The notes below the pieces were generated by a model, which saw only the letters and a program-made list of their open reading frames with translations, was not told where the DNA came from and ran no database searches. A DNA stretch of 64,000 nt from Adiantum capillus-veneris (taxonomy: Eukaryota > Streptophyta > Polypodiopsida > Polypodiales > Pteridaceae), in the NCBI GenBank assembly GCA_014529385.2, contig CM043942.1, forward strand, positions 22,244,991-22,308,990, in the 5' to 3' direction. Shown here one piece after another: positions 34,741-46,492 of this stretch. Position 1 is the first letter of the stretch. Every line of letters begins with the position of its first letter. Position numbers and translations under genes: made by a program.

Positions 34741-34753
34741 TTGGTATCAGAGC
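34741..34753 (+). promoter_or_regulatory. primer binding site, tRNA-iMet
   Basis: TTGGTATCAGAGC just after the LTR is the standard copia site complementary to initiator tRNA-Met. Confidence 0.93.
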
Positions 34754-34821
34754 AGGTCACGTCCTCTAGGGCTTAGTCGCCAGCTGCTCCAGCACACGCC
34801 TGCTCACTTTCTCTGATTTCA

Positions 34822-35486
34822 GTGAGCTTTGGCGAGCGTTCGCAGGTGTCAGATATGGACACTTTCCTTGCTAGTGTCAAGGATATCAATGAGCAACTTA
34901 TTTCTGCTGGAGAAGTCATTTCAGAAAGTTCCCTTGTGCAGACTGTTCTTGATGCCTTACCACATTCTTACCAGACTTTTGCTCGTACTTGGAGACTTAT
35001 GACCCAAGGAAATCCAAAAGTTGTCAAGTTTGATGCATTATGCACATTGCTGTTGCAAGAGTCACTTTTTAGAAAAAACAAGACTAGGCAGCGTGCAGTT
35101 CAACATGCTTTTATTGCTTCTCAAAGAAAGGGTGGTAACAGCAATGCAGCCACTTCTTATGGTTCTAATGCGAGTGGAAAAAATAATGTTCCTAATTCTT
35201 TTGTTGGCAACACTTCGTCTAGCAATTCTGGTGACAAGGGCAAAAAGAAGATGCATTGCCATTATTGTAAAGCTAATGATCACTTGATCAAGTTGTGTCC
35301 TAAGTTGAATGCCAAAGAGGCTAAGAAGAAACAGGGTGGTTCCATTGCAAATGCTGGTTCCACTACCAATGCAGGCATTGTTGTGTCTTCTGTGAAAGGA
35401 GACTGTAATGCTGATGTTGATGTAGAATGGGCTTTTAGCGTAGAGTGCACTTACAATCCTGCTGTCCATGATGCATGCTTGTCAGT
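34822..35486 (+). pseudogene. copia gag, N-terminally deleted (copy B)
   Basis: The leader (FGERSQV) joins directly to DMDTFLASVKDINEQL, so about 690 bp present in copy A, coding the N-terminal half of gag, is missing. The rest is open: LDALPHSYQTFARTW, a Ser/Asn/Gly-rich linker, and the zinc knuckle CHYCKANDHLIKLC (CX2CX4HX4C). A frameshift near 35487 separates it from protease. Confidence 0.85.
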
Positions 35487-36419
35487 TGTGCTGCAGATTC
35501 ACATGTGTGGTATTTCGACAGTGATGCTACAAAGCACATTACCTCACATCGTGAATTGTTTACCACTCTCGAGTCTATCCCTCATGGGAATTCAGTAACT
35601 TGTGCAAACAATGCCTCTTATCCAGTTCAGGGAGTTGGAAAGATTGTGCTTACTGCTGCAAATGGCAGTTCTTTCACACTTGTTGATGCACTTTATGTAC
35701 CTGGGATCAAGAAGAATCTCTTGTCTGTATCCGCACTTGCTAGACTTGGACTTGTAGTCAAATTTGTGGATGGCAGATGTACAATTCATGATCTCAGTTT
35801 TGGTGATGAAATTGTTGCATTTGGCCTTTTGTGCCGTGGGCTGTATAAGCTCACTTTGTATGACAAGTGTGGACAAAATTTTGCAAATGTTGTTGCAGAT
35901 TCAAGGGCTATTTCAGATGAAGAACTTTGGCATGCACGTTTTGGTCAATTGAATTTTGCCAGTTTGCTGCGTTTGCAGAAATCTGATATGGTTGCTTCTT
36001 TGCCACCTCTTGAAGCACCTATCAAACATGTTTGTGAAGGCTGTATTCTGGGTAAAATGCAGCGTTCTAAGTTTCCAAAGGATGGTTCAGTTAGGGCCAC
36101 ATGTAGGTTGCAGCTTGTGCATAGTGATGTTTGTGGGCCCATACAAACTCCGTCCTTGGGCAATTACCTGTACTTCGTGAATTTCATTGATGATTACTCC
36201 AGGCATCCATGGGTATTTCCGCTTAAAGCGAAGTCTGAAGTTTTTATGTGCTTCAAACAATTTCGGGCTATGGCTGAAAATGTCTCAAAATGTACTATAG
36301 GCACCCTCCACTGCGATCGAGGGGGGGAGTATATGTCTCATGAATTTAATGCATTTCTAGCTAGGGATAAAACACCAATGTACAGTGCCTTATGCACCTC
36401 AGCAAAATGGTGTTGCTGA
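35475..36419 (+). pseudogene. copia protease and integrase N-terminal part (copy B)
   Basis: The protease motif reads WYFDSDATKHITS: the catalytic Asp is kept but the Gly of D-S-G is Asp, so activity is doubtful. The integrase zinc-binding part follows (LWHARFGQLN, with Gln in place of the second His, and CEGCILGKMQ), then IDDYSRHPWVF and LHCDRGGEYMS (first and second catalytic Asp). A frameshift near 36365 ends the reading. Confidence 0.88.
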
Positions 36420-37164
36420 GAGGAAAAACATGTCACTGACGAAAATGGCACGATGTATGGTCAAAAGTCAAGCTTTGCCGCATTCCTTTTGGCTTGAGGC
36501 CATCATGTGTGCCACTTATGTCCTGAACAGGTGTCCTACGAAAGCTTTGCAGTCTATTACTCCATATGAAGCATGGCATGATAGAAAGCCTTCTATTGAG
36601 CACATGCGCATTTTTGGTTGTTTGGGATATGCTTTGGTGCCACAAGTGCAGTGCAGAAAATTGGATGATAAGGCTGTCAAATGTATTTTTGTTGGTTATA
36701 GTGCTGAAATCAAAGGTTACGAGTTGTATCATCCACAAACAAAACGTATTCTGGTTTCACGGGATGTAGTGTTTGTGGAAGATTCCGTTCAGCCCTTGCT
36801 GTCATGTACTAGAGACAGTAATGTAAGCTCACAACACATTTATGACACTTTGTTGCCTCTTTTCAGTGGTGGAAATACGAATGTAAGTTCCAATGAGGAA
36901 AATGTACAGCCTATGGGGGTTTCTGAAAATGTTTTAGATCAGCCTATTACTGATGCAGATGTACATGATGTACTTGATGAGGAAATGGCTGAAAATGAGC
37001 AGGCTAGAGGTATGCCAAAATGGCTGGTTCACACTTTGCGTGACAGTAAATTGGATGCACCTTTGTCTAGTCGTACTCGTTCAGGCTCTCGCCATGCATC
37101 AGATTGTTATGCTTTGGCTGTGTCTAGCTTACATGATGTTGAGGAGCCTCTGTCTTTTGATTAA
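36385..37164 (+). pseudogene. copia integrase C-terminal part and linker (copy B)
   Basis: Starts at PYAPQQNGVAERKN, containing the catalytic Glu, then GVAERKN-to-TKALQSITPYEAWH and CIFVGYSAEIKGYELYHP. The linker (SSRTRSGSRHASDCYALAVS) ends in a TAA at 37162-37164. The same stop, at the same place, interrupts copy A. Confidence 0.88.
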
Positions 37165-37185
37165 GCACAGAATTCAGAAAATTGG

Positions 37186-37965
37186 ATGGCTGCCATGCAA
37201 TCAAAATATGATACACTCATAGAAAATGACACATGGACTTTATGTGATTTGCCTCCTGGTAAAAAGGCCATTGGTACGAATTGGGTTTACAAGTTGAAAT
37301 GCAAGCCAGATGGTGAGATTGATCGCCATAAGGCTCGACTTGTTGCAAAGGGTTATGCACAGCAAAAAGGCATAGATTATGAAGAGACTTTTGCTCCCAC
37401 TTGTCGTATGACTACTGTGCATTTTCTATGTGCATTGGCAGCTCATTTTGGTTCGGATGTACATCAATCAGACATTTTTACTGCTTTCTTGAATGGTGAT
37501 ATATTTGAGGAAGTTTATGTAACGCAGCCTCACGGTTTTGTCATAAAAGGACAAGAGGACAAAGTGTGCAAATGTAACAAGGCTTTGTATGGGTTGAAGC
37601 AATCTCCTCGTGCTTGGTATGAGAAAGCTGACACTCATTTGGTCAAACAAGGCTTTCGTAACAGTCCAACAGAAATCACATTGTATGTAAAGCGTGACGG
37701 TGATGTACTTCTCATTGTGGTTCTTTATGTTGATGATTTGCTGATCACAAGACCAAATGATAGACATATTGCTGAATTTAAGGCTGATTTGAATGCTACT
37801 TTCAAGATGAAAGATTTGGGGCTCTTGCATCATTACTTGGGTATACAGTTTAAGCAGTGTGATGGTAGTATTGCCTTGTGTCAGAAAAGTTACATAGAGA
37901 CATTGCTATGTAAGTTTGGACTTGAGGATTGCAAACCTATTGCCACTCCCATGGAAACATGTTGA
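37186..37965 (+). pseudogene. copia reverse transcriptase (copy B)
   Basis: A 259-codon frame with [54 protein letters not shown] and the active-site YVDD (VVLYVDDLLITRPN), then MKDLGLLHHYLGIQFKQ. All RT motifs are present; a frameshift near 37960 detaches RNase H. Confidence 0.92.
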
Positions 37966-38672
37966 AGTTGAGTCTACATGATGCTCACGATCCTGCTGAT
38001 GTCACTCTTTATCAAAATGCTGTTGGCTGCCTCATTTATGTATGCAACACGAGGCTGGATATTCAGTTTGCAGTCTCACAGGTCAACAGATTTATGCATA
38101 GCCCAACGTTTAAGCATTGGCAGGCTGTCGAGAGGATTTTCCGCTACCTTAGTGGCACTTTACATCTTGGCTTGTTTTATCCCAAGGGGGGATCATTGCC
38201 GCCAGACTTACATGCTTTTTCGGACTCAGATTGGTCTGGTTGTTTTGACACGAGAGTGTCCACAAGTGGTTTTTGTTTCATGCTTGGCAGTTCATGTATA
38301 TCATGGTTGAGCAAGAAGCAACCTACTGTGGCAACTTCGAGTTGTGAGGGTGAGTACAGGGCATTCTTCACAGCTACGGTTGAGTGTGTATGGCTCAGGA
38401 GCCTTATGGGTGTTGGACAGGACATTTCCAACACTATCTACACTGACAGTCAGAGGGCATTGGCAGTTGCGAGGAACCTAGTTTTTCATGCTCGCACAAA
38501 GCACATTGAGGTGCATTACCACTATGTCAGGGAGAGGCTCTCAGCAGGAGAGATCAGCTTGGCTTATGTGCCAACACATGACAACCTTGCAAATCTTTTC
38601 ACAAAGGCATTGTCTCATGAGAAGCTTGAAGCTTTCCGCAAAGCTTTGGGCTTACTCTCCTTTGTGGATTGA
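37929..38672 (+). pseudogene. copia RNase H (copy B)
   Basis: Contains AFSDSDWSGCFDTRVSTSG (first catalytic Asp), SSCEGEYRAFF (Glu), YTDSQRALAVARN and HARTKHIEVHYHYVRERL, then NLANLFTKAL. A small in-frame deletion leaves LRSLMGVGQD where the small derivative has LRRLVADLGVGQD. It removes the RNA strand during reverse transcription. Confidence 0.9.
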
Positions 38673-38736
38673 TCATGTCCTTAGGGCATGGCACTTCCCT
38701 TTACTCATGTGCCAGCCCTCGTTTACCGCATCACTC

Positions 38737-38925
38737 CAGGGGGGATTTGTTACCATATACATGTGGTAGTGATGTGTGTGAGCACACTAGGACCGCTGGG
38801 GCATTTTTTCCTTCTTTAGGATGTTTTTTCCCCGGTGCATTGTATAGACGCCCATCACTCTAGGGCTATCCATCTTTCCATTGCACACTAAGTAACACAC
38901 TCTCTATTGTGTGCCTTGAGCTTCC
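38737..38925 (+). repeat. polypurine tract and truncated 3' LTR of copia B
   Basis: CAGGGGGGATTT precedes TGTTACC at 38748. The LTR matches its partner to about 38925 (ccttgagcttcc) and then ends; the last roughly 50 bp including the CCAACA end are missing. Confidence 0.9.
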
Positions 38926-39270
38926 CCTATGAGTATTCTTCCTAGGAATACTATTAGCAATGGTCAGAGTCTAGTCCTGCTTCAAGAGTGTTCCTATGAT
39001 GTCTACTACTTGCTCACTGAATATAATTGGACCAGGTTGTTTGTCCACGATGGAGTCCATAACCACCAGGCTATTCGATCTGTATTCAACAAAGGACCTG
39101 ACATGTTATGGAAGGAAGAGAATGCATGCTTATTTCATTGGGAGCAAAGCTTTGCACATTCACACCGTGCACTACGTGCATAAAAATTTCCAGGATGAGC
39201 ACAAGTGTATGTGTGAATTATGGCATGCAAGGAGTGAGGAAGAGGCTTGTGTCTATTTGTCATTCTTCTC
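38926..39270 (+). pseudogene. unassigned transposase-like fragment
   Basis: One frame reads SYDVYYLLTEYNWTRLFVHD then GVHNHQAIRSVF and HWEQSFAHSHRALRA, continuing after a stop and shift as QDEHKCMCELWHARSEEEA. The wording recalls Mutator-like transposase proteins but no catalytic motif is identifiable. It begins exactly where the copia B 3' LTR is cut. Confidence 0.28.
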
Positions 39271-39612
39271 TGTTTGAAGGATATTTTTTTTCCTATGCAC
39301 ATGTCACTTTGAATATCCTATTGAATTGTGAAATAATAATAATAAAAAATCTTCCAAAAATTTCTCTCTAACTTTGAGCTTGGATAAAGGTTAATAGCAG
39401 GTCAAGTTAATAGCAGGTCAAACGTATGAAAGAGCAGCGATGTAATGGTGAGTAGAGTGTAAAGAAAGGCTACTACTGTTGTGCTCAATTAAATGACAGG
39501 TAGTGCGCTTCTTTTCGTGGCATTTGGGTAAATGTCACAGTACATCACACAAAATTGTTCTGTCACATCAACAGACATTGCTATAGAGTGACGGACAAAT
39601 CAGGATGTGAGA

Positions 39613-40797
39613 GCCCGAGGGATTCACTCTATATACAAAATGGGATGCCACTTGCGAGGGAACAACTTTGATAAAACCCCTATATAGGACTTGTATTAGG
39701 TAATATGACCCCCCTTTCTATGCTTATATGACAATCAATGAAGAAAACTATCACACCCCTATCTTACATATAAAATTTAGGTCTCACATGATCAAACTAA
39801 GTAAAACTAGTCAAAGAGTGTGTAGCATAGTGATTGGCAATATACTAAGGAACCACTTTTGTTGATAACTAGATGTACTCTCAATGTGTCTTAGTCTTAC
39901 TTTCAAACTATGTCCCCAATCAGCTTGCACTCTTGTTACTTGTCCAATTATGACCCATCCAAAGCTGGTGTAAATCAACCCTTGACTTGGTCCAAAGTAG
40001 CCCTTATCTATGACCGGCTTCATGCAAAATTTGATGTGTGACTTGATAAAAACATTTCCCAATATTAATCCAAGTTCTAGTGCACACTTCTGACCAATCG
40101 TTTTCTATAGGGTGTTACATTGTAGCTCATATGATGAATTCCATGAATAAGGTACTGAGGGATTTTATTCCTCATGTTACTATGCCTTTCATTGATGATC
40201 TGCTGATCAAGAGATGTGAAGAAGGATTCAAAGATGATGAAAAACATTAGAGGGGTGTCAATGATTTGTTACCCAACATATTATTGACTGTGATACCACT
40301 TTATCTAGGCTTGAAGAAGTTAACTTGACACTTTCACGGAAATTTTTTTTTGGGTGCTAAACAGGTTTTAATTGTGGGGCATATGTGTGGACCAGATGGA
40401 AGATGACCGAGTCCAACAAAAGTTGAATCTATACACAAGATGAAAGAAACATGCACATGGGTTATTGAGGGTTGTAGGTTTTGGGTGCATGTGTATTTTA
40501 TCTTATTTGGTTGCCACACTTTTCTCATGTTGCAGAGGTGCTTTATCAATTGATAAGGAAGGGAAAAAGGTTCATATGGGAAGAAGTTTGTACGAAGGCC
40601 ATCAAAAGATTCAAGGATCATGTGAGACCTAAATTTTATATGTAAGATAGGGGTATGATAGTTTTTTGCATTGATTTTCGTATAAGCGTAGAAAGGGGGG
40701 TCATATTCCCTAATATGAATCGTATATAGGCGTTTTATCAAAGTTGTCCTCTCGTAGGTTGCGTCCCATTTTGTATATAGAGTGAATCCCCCGGGCA
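39613..40797. mobile_element. element with about 180 bp terminal inverted repeats
   Basis: 39613-39793 and 40616-40797 are inverted copies of each other (outer end ggattcactctatatac aaaatggg, inner end taaattttaggtctcacatgatc style). The roughly 820 bp between holds no ORF. The right arm ends in agtgaatcccccggg and directly abuts PPR coding sequence. This is the structure of a foldback or MITE-type DNA transposon; superfamily unknown and no target duplication recognised. Confidence 0.7.
39797..39964 (+). repeat. dispersed repeat, copy 1
   Basis: About 168 bp inside the inverted-repeat element, starting ctaagtaaaactagtcaaagag. A diverged copy in the same orientation is at 62676-62839. Confidence 0.75.
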
Positions 40798-42390
40798 TAC
40801 ACATTGACCAAGCTAGTGCCGAGCACGACATCTCTTTTTAGTAGACTCAGACTAACAATATCATCGTGAATTTTTGTGTCCATATTAGCATCTTGCGTAG
40901 AGCCACAATGCGCATGCCTTTCAAATGCACGTGTAGGTGATTGCGACTGGAGACAAGCCCTCACTATGCATCAGGTGAAAACAACCCACAACTTCCTAGC
41001 CCTGTCTCGGTTGGGCATATCCTGCAATCAGTGCGTTCCACAAGACGACATCTCGCATAGTAACCTTGTCAAAGATTTGTTGTGCGGTGCACCGCACTTG
41101 ACATACATACTGACCAACATTCCGAAGTATGCATTCTTTTCAAGTAACCCACTATCGCAAATATCAGCATGAATGCTACTGCCTTGGTACAAAACCTTCT
41201 CCTTAGCACAGTCTTTAAGTGAGCTCACAAAAGAAAGATTCATCTTGATACTCTTTATTTTTGCTTGTCTAGCCTTTATTGTTGCTTGCTTGGCGATGTT
41301 TCAAGAGAAAACGGATGTGTGTGGAGCAAGGCATTGCAAGCACAACAATTTATGCAACAACCCTTGGCTAACAATATTAGAGAAAATATTAGCATCTTGG
41401 GTAGAGCCACATGCCTTTAGGATGCATGCATAGGTAATTGCATATGGACAGAAGCCCTCACTTTGCCACAACCAAAAACAGCCTAAAGTTTTCTAGCCGT
41501 TCTCCTATTGTGCGTATCTTGCAATCAGTGCATTCCAAGAGATGCCACTCCAAACAATAAGCTCCTCAAGCACTTTTTGTGCTTTCTGCATACATGCCAA
41601 GTACATTGTCTTTTCCAACAATGTCAATTCTTTTGCCCATATCAGCATCTTGCATAGCGCCACATGCCTTCAAGATACAAGCATAGCTGAATGCATTTGG
41701 AGAGCTTCCTTCTCTTTGCATGTGCTGAAAACAACCCAAAGTTTCGTGGCCCTGCCGCTATTGGGCAATATCCCGTGATCAAAGCATTCCAAGAGACGAC
41801 ATTCTAGAGACAAAGCTCGTCAAGCACTTTTTGTGAAAACAGTCTAGAGCTTCCTTGCCCTACCACTATTGAGCATATCCCGCGATCAAAGCATTTCAAG
41901 AGATGACATTCTGGAGAGGAAGACCATATTAGCATCTTGCATAATGCCACATGCCTTCAAGATACAAGCATAGTTGACTGGATTTGGAGACCTTCCTTCT
42001 CTTTGTATGTGTTGAAAACAACCCAAAGTTTCCTGGCCCTACCACTATTGGGCAATATCCCATGATCAAAGCATTCCAAGAGATGACATTCCAGAGAGGA
42101 AGCTCGTCAAGCACTTCTTGTGAAAACAGTCCAAAGCTTCTTGGCCCTGCCACTATTGAGCATATCCCTCAATCAAAGCATTCCAAGAGATGACATTCTG
42201 GAGAAGAAGCACTTTTTGTGAAAACAGTTTAGAGCTTTCTGGTCCTGCCACTATTGAGCATATCCCACGATCAAATCATTCCAAGAGATAACATTCTGAA
42301 GAGGAAGCTCATCTAGCTGAAGTACACCACATTTGGCATACATGTTAGCCAAGGCAGTACCAAGAATGACATTTTTTGTCAACAACCTCT
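40797..42390 (-). pseudogene. decayed PPR gene with internal tandem duplications
   Basis: Minus strand. From the 5' side (about 42390): NVILGTALANMYAKCGVLQL, LDELPLQNVISWN, then repeated modules such as SWNALIARYAQ, EGFCPYAITYACILKACGST and LLKRDVVLGTSLVNVYA, with many stops and shifts. These are P-L-S type PPR repeats of proteins that bind and edit or process organellar RNA. One roughly 287 bp block is duplicated (41646-41922 and 41933-42212), and part of it a third time to about 42300. The 3' end is cut by the inverted-repeat element at 40797. Confidence 0.8.
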
Positions 42391-42420
42391 CTCTCTTTCC
42401 TACGTTTTAGTGCACAACGC

Positions 42421-42421
<1 letters not shown>

Positions 42422-42469
<48 letters not shown>
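42422..42469. repeat. (CT)n microsatellite
   Basis: About 24 CT units between the PPR remnant and the LARD-like element. Confidence 0.92.
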
Positions 42470-42472
<3 letters not shown>

Positions 42473-42669
42473 ATCTCTTTGCGGCTTCATCTCCTTTTCA
42501 TGCTGTGGTGCGGCCCAGTGCTTTGATCTACGTTTCTCTTGCGCCATTGATTTTGTCATTGTCTCTTTTTTATTTTACCAACTCTCCTATTTTAAGATCC
42601 ACTTAATTCTTGCCACGTGGCATAGCTAGCTTTGCTACATTCTTCAAATTGTTATTACATATTCAAGGT

Positions 42670-43396
42670 AAAGAGAGAAGGAGAAAAAGAAGAACACGCA
42701 TTTTCGAAGAGAGTTTTTCTTCTTGCTTGGAGGAGGGAATTGAGAAGGAGCAAAGGGAGAATCTTTGTGCATTTGGTAGTAGAAGCTGACATGCGTGGTC
42801 CGTGAAGCGGCTTGAAAGGGCGAGGGCTTCGAAGTGGAGGCATTCAACGAGGGTTGCCAAGAGGAAAAGCTACTATGGAGCGAGGGCAATGGTGGATTTG
42901 CCGTTGATGTGTGTGTCAACGAAGTCAAGCTTTGAGGATGTGTGTGCCCCTCTGTATGAAGTAGGTGATGGCCATGGTGCGGCCAAGAGTAAACCACATG
43001 GGTCCTGTACATGTGTTTTTGGTTTGAAGGAGAAGCTGTCATTAGCGATTTTGGCATCGTCTCTCCCCCTTACCCCCCTTCTTCTTTGCTCGTCTGTAGG
43101 TTGTGTGGTGCCTGTGTGAGTGAGCGTGTGCGCCCCCCGGGCCCCCTGTGTGTGTGAGAGATAAAGAGACATAGGTGTTGAATTGTGGAAGTGCAAGAAG
43201 CGGGCAAGATCGGTGTGGTAGCTATCTGAGGATTGTGCAGAGTGTTTGTGCGTTGGGCAAAGTGTAGGCGAGGCCCTGTTACTGTGAGTTGCTTGTTTTG
43301 AAGGTGTTTTCGAGAGGACATGGGTGTTGTGAATACCCTGAGCTATATAGGGGCAGTTGTTTGTGTGTCGGGTGTGTTCCCCATTCCCCCCTCTCA
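42670..43396 (+). repeat. left direct repeat (LTR) of LARD-like element
   Basis: Starts in aaagagagaaggagaaaaag and ends ccctctca at 43396. It is collinear with 46493-47221 with scattered substitutions. A TATA-like gctatatagggg occurs near 43341. Confidence 0.8.
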
Positions 43397-43460
43397 ATCT
43401 TTTGGTGCCCCCATTGAGGAGCACACTGATTGATCCCTGGTGATGTGTTTATAAGCAAAA

Positions 43461-44063
43461 ATGTGGCAGAGTGTTGGCCCGATTTTTAGTGGTGAAGAAG
43501 ATGCGGATGAGTGGCTGGCAGATTTTGAGTTATTTATGCTCTCATTGCAAATCTGGAGTGATGAAGAAAAGCTGGAGACAGTGCCCTTGGTGCTGTGAGG
43601 AAAAGCAAAGGCTTGGTTTGATGGTCTGCATGCAGAAGATGAACAGATTTGGACAGGTTTTAAAGAGCAGTTTTTTCTACAGTTTTGCAAGGTTGTGTCG
43701 GTGAATGAAGTGGAAGCACAGATTAAAGGCCTGCGGCAAGATATAAGTGCCAATTTTGAGGTTTTTGTGACTGAGTTTGAAGCTTGCTGGAGGCAGTTGG
43801 TGGCTGTTACGCATGTGGTTAATGGCGATTTCTTCAAGATGGAAAAGTTTCTTGCATGTCTGCATCCTATGGTTCGTGAGAAGGTTGATGATGAAGGGTC
43901 ACGAAGTTATGGTGAAGCGGTCCAAGTAGCCAAGGTCAAGAGCAAGAAAATGAAAAGAAAGATGGATCTTGGCTTGCTTAAGCCGACAGAGTATGTGCCT
44001 ATTGTAGCAGCTGGGTGTTCTTTGGGCCTGCCGAGGATGGTGCCAATGAGGCAAAGTATGTAG
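43461..44063 (+). pseudogene. gag-like protein of LARD-like element
   Basis: From ATG 43461: MWQSVGPIFSGEEDADEWLA, DFELFMLSLQIWSDEEKL, then a TGA at 43596-43598, GKAKAWFDGL, FKEQFFLQFCKVVSVNEVEA, and LACLHPMVREKV. This follows the retrotransposon gag pattern (F-x-G, W-L, L-x-G-K-A-x-x-W-F). A single stop interrupts an otherwise 201-codon frame. No zinc knuckle is evident. Confidence 0.7.
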
Positions 44064-44081
44064 CTTGTTGAGGTAAGGCCA

Positions 44082-45270
44082 ATGGTGAATTTTGCTTGTT
44101 TGGAGGTGCCTGTTTGCAGGATGCTAGTGCCAATGGTGGATGTGCTTGCCAAAGAGGAAAATCCATATGTTCAAGAGAGTCTATGTGCAGCGAAGATGGT
44201 AGATGCCAAGTGCCAAGTGAAGCTTGAAGAGGCAATAGAGCCTGTTCTTGTGGAGTCTTTGCTCGAGAAGACGGCAGGTTATGGCCAGGTTGTAGGTACC
44301 AAGAGCTTGGATTTGGAAGATGAGAGTGTACAGAGCCGAGTTGGCAGTAGCCAAGCTTTTTTGGAGCTGCTAAAGGATGTGAATACAGGTGCCGAGTCGG
44401 CCTATGGCAGTGATGGTGATGGGAGTTTGAGCTCAAGTTTGTGGGATACAAGTGAAGAGGATGGGTCCACGTCCTATGGCGAAGAGATGGACTCTAGTGA
44501 GCCTGAGATGGTACAGGTAGAGCTGCGTGGTTTGGTATATAAAGATGTGATGGTTGCCAATGTGGCTAAAGAGCAGGTGGAAGTGCCCAAGCTTGGGGCT
44601 GAGGATATGCATGCAAAGGTTTTGTGTGGAACCATGCTTATGGTGATGTTGGTTAAAGTGGCCGTGCAATGTGCTTTGATAGTGAGGCAGGTACGGAGCT
44701 TGGCCAAAGAGGAACTGCCATGGAGGTGGAAAGTGAACAGGTTGAAGAGGATGGTCTGAAAGAGGCATTGGTGGATCCATGTGGCTCTCTTGGTTCAGAT
44801 GAGCATGAGGATACGGTGTTTGAGGATGCCACAGGCATGGAGTGCGATGGTATGATGCCGTTAGAGAGGCCTTTGGGTGATGAACAGGTGCATTTGGCCA
44901 TGGGTGAAGAGGAAGAGCAGGCTATGGGTGCTGTGAAGCCGTTAAGGGAGATGTGTCATTGGGTCGTGAAAGCCATGCTTATGAGTGCAGCATTGCAGTA
45001 GGCATGTCGCCAGGCTTACAGGAGTCTGTGGAGGAGTCCTCCACTTTACATGGTTGGGTGGGAGGGTCAAGTTTGTCCATCGATGCTGGTATGTCTGTTG
45101 GTGTGGACGTTGCGCAAAGTGTTGAGCATGATAGTGCTCTTTTGAGTGCTTGGATGCCAGTGGCTGCGTGGAGCAGTGAGGCTATATTGTGTGCACTTTG
45201 GGTGCACTTTTGTGTTTGTGTTGGGGTGCAACACTATAGGGAATTGCTACTTGTGGATGGACAAGACTAG
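44082..45270 (+). pseudogene. acidic frames downstream of LARD gag, unknown
   Basis: Overlapping open pieces, 44082-44759, 44669-45001 and 44953-45270, are Val/Glu/Asp/Ser-rich (YGSDGDGSLSSSLWDTSEED, DEHEDTVFEDATGMECDG). Their order and shared composition suggest one frame broken by shifts, continuing gag. No protease or RT motif is present. Confidence 0.4.
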
Positions 45271-46492
45271 TGCCAGGTGTTTGACCCTGGTGGATGATAG
45301 TGGATAAAGCAGGGGGTTGGGAAACCCGCCTAAAGGAAGGCCAACAGAGCAGGAGCTATGCATATATTGTACATACAGGTTGTGGTGTGGTTTGAGGTTT
45401 GCTCAGTGTTGGTGTGGTTATGCCGTTTTGGTATGCAGCGAGTATGATTTTGGTTGAGCATAAATGCTCAACAAGGGGGTGGGCAATGATGGTACAACCA
45501 AATGCTTTCGACGGTAGAAGATGGCCCATGCAATGATATATATGCAAGTTGGTGCATGGTATGCTGGTAGTGCGGCTATGAAGTGTGGCTACAGCGAGGT
45601 GGATGTGGAAATGTATGTTTGATGTGGCTTTTTAGGCCGATGGCATGCTGCCAGTGCTAAATTGGATGGTGGCTTCATTTGTCCGAAGTGATGGTTTTGT
45701 GTGCCAAAATGTGATGCTTGATGTGCTCTAGAAGCTGGTCCAGACGGCTCGTCAAACGGAGCCCGGATGTGCGAGATATGGCAAGTTGAAGTGGGATGCG
45801 TTTGCAGATCCTCACCGGATTGGGCGGGCACAGGTGGTTGGTCAAGGCGGGTATGAAATGATACACGGGAAGTGCTCGAGTTGTGGAGCACGCCGGTCTT
45901 TTCGGATTAAGAATCGGGCTTTTGGATGGAAAGTTATGGACAATCAAGTTTTGACAGGGGCTAGTTTGGAGGCGCTGGGCCGCATTGGGAAACACGCCAT
46001 TTGGTGTTTTCTCGAGCTAGCCAGGTGTCTGGTGGGAAGTATGCAGCATGTGTTTCTAGTTGGAGTCGACGGCACTTGAATCGGAGTTAGGGGCATCGAG
46101 ATGCACCCACTTCAAGTTGACAGACAATCACTACAGAAGGGGGCAAACTTGATTTCTTTTCCACTTCTGCGACTTGCCGTTTAGGGGTGTGAAGGGGTCG
46201 GAATGTGACAAAGCTCTCCAGATTTGAAGCTAGCAGGAGGTGGCTTGGTGAGAGGGGTGTTTGGTGAACCCGAGCACATGGAGCGTCGACAGCGTACGAA
46301 TCAAATGCTTATATCCTCTTTCTTATAAATGGAAAAAGAAGGTGAGCTGGAGGGGTTGATAAAAAAGTTAAGTTCAATATGGCCTAGTGAGGAAGGTTGA
46401 GGGAAAAAAGAAAAAGGCTTAGATGAAGAGGAGAAAGTAAATAGCGTCAGGCGCTATTGCTCAAAGGGTCCTTTTTTAGAAAGTAGGAAAGA
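45271..46492 (+). other. non-coding interior of LARD-like element
   Basis: No domain found; only short frames. It leads into the right repeat. Confidence 0.5.

Larger units (their letters stand above)
34513..38925 (+). mobile_element. Ty1/copia element, copy B
   Basis: Plus-strand copia: complete 5' LTR (34513-34739), primer site, shortened gag, protease, integrase, RT, RNase H, polypurine tract and a 3' LTR cut off at 38925 after about 178 bp. Frameshifts near 35487, 36365 and 37960 and a stop at 37162-37164 break the polyprotein. Because the 3' LTR is truncated no target duplication can be tested. It is the most complete of the three family copies in the window. Confidence 0.92.

Noticed and set aside
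42873-43424. Long minus-strand frame in the left LARD repeat
   Set aside because: Shadow of the LTR sequence; a similar frame appears in the right repeat only because the DNA is repeated.
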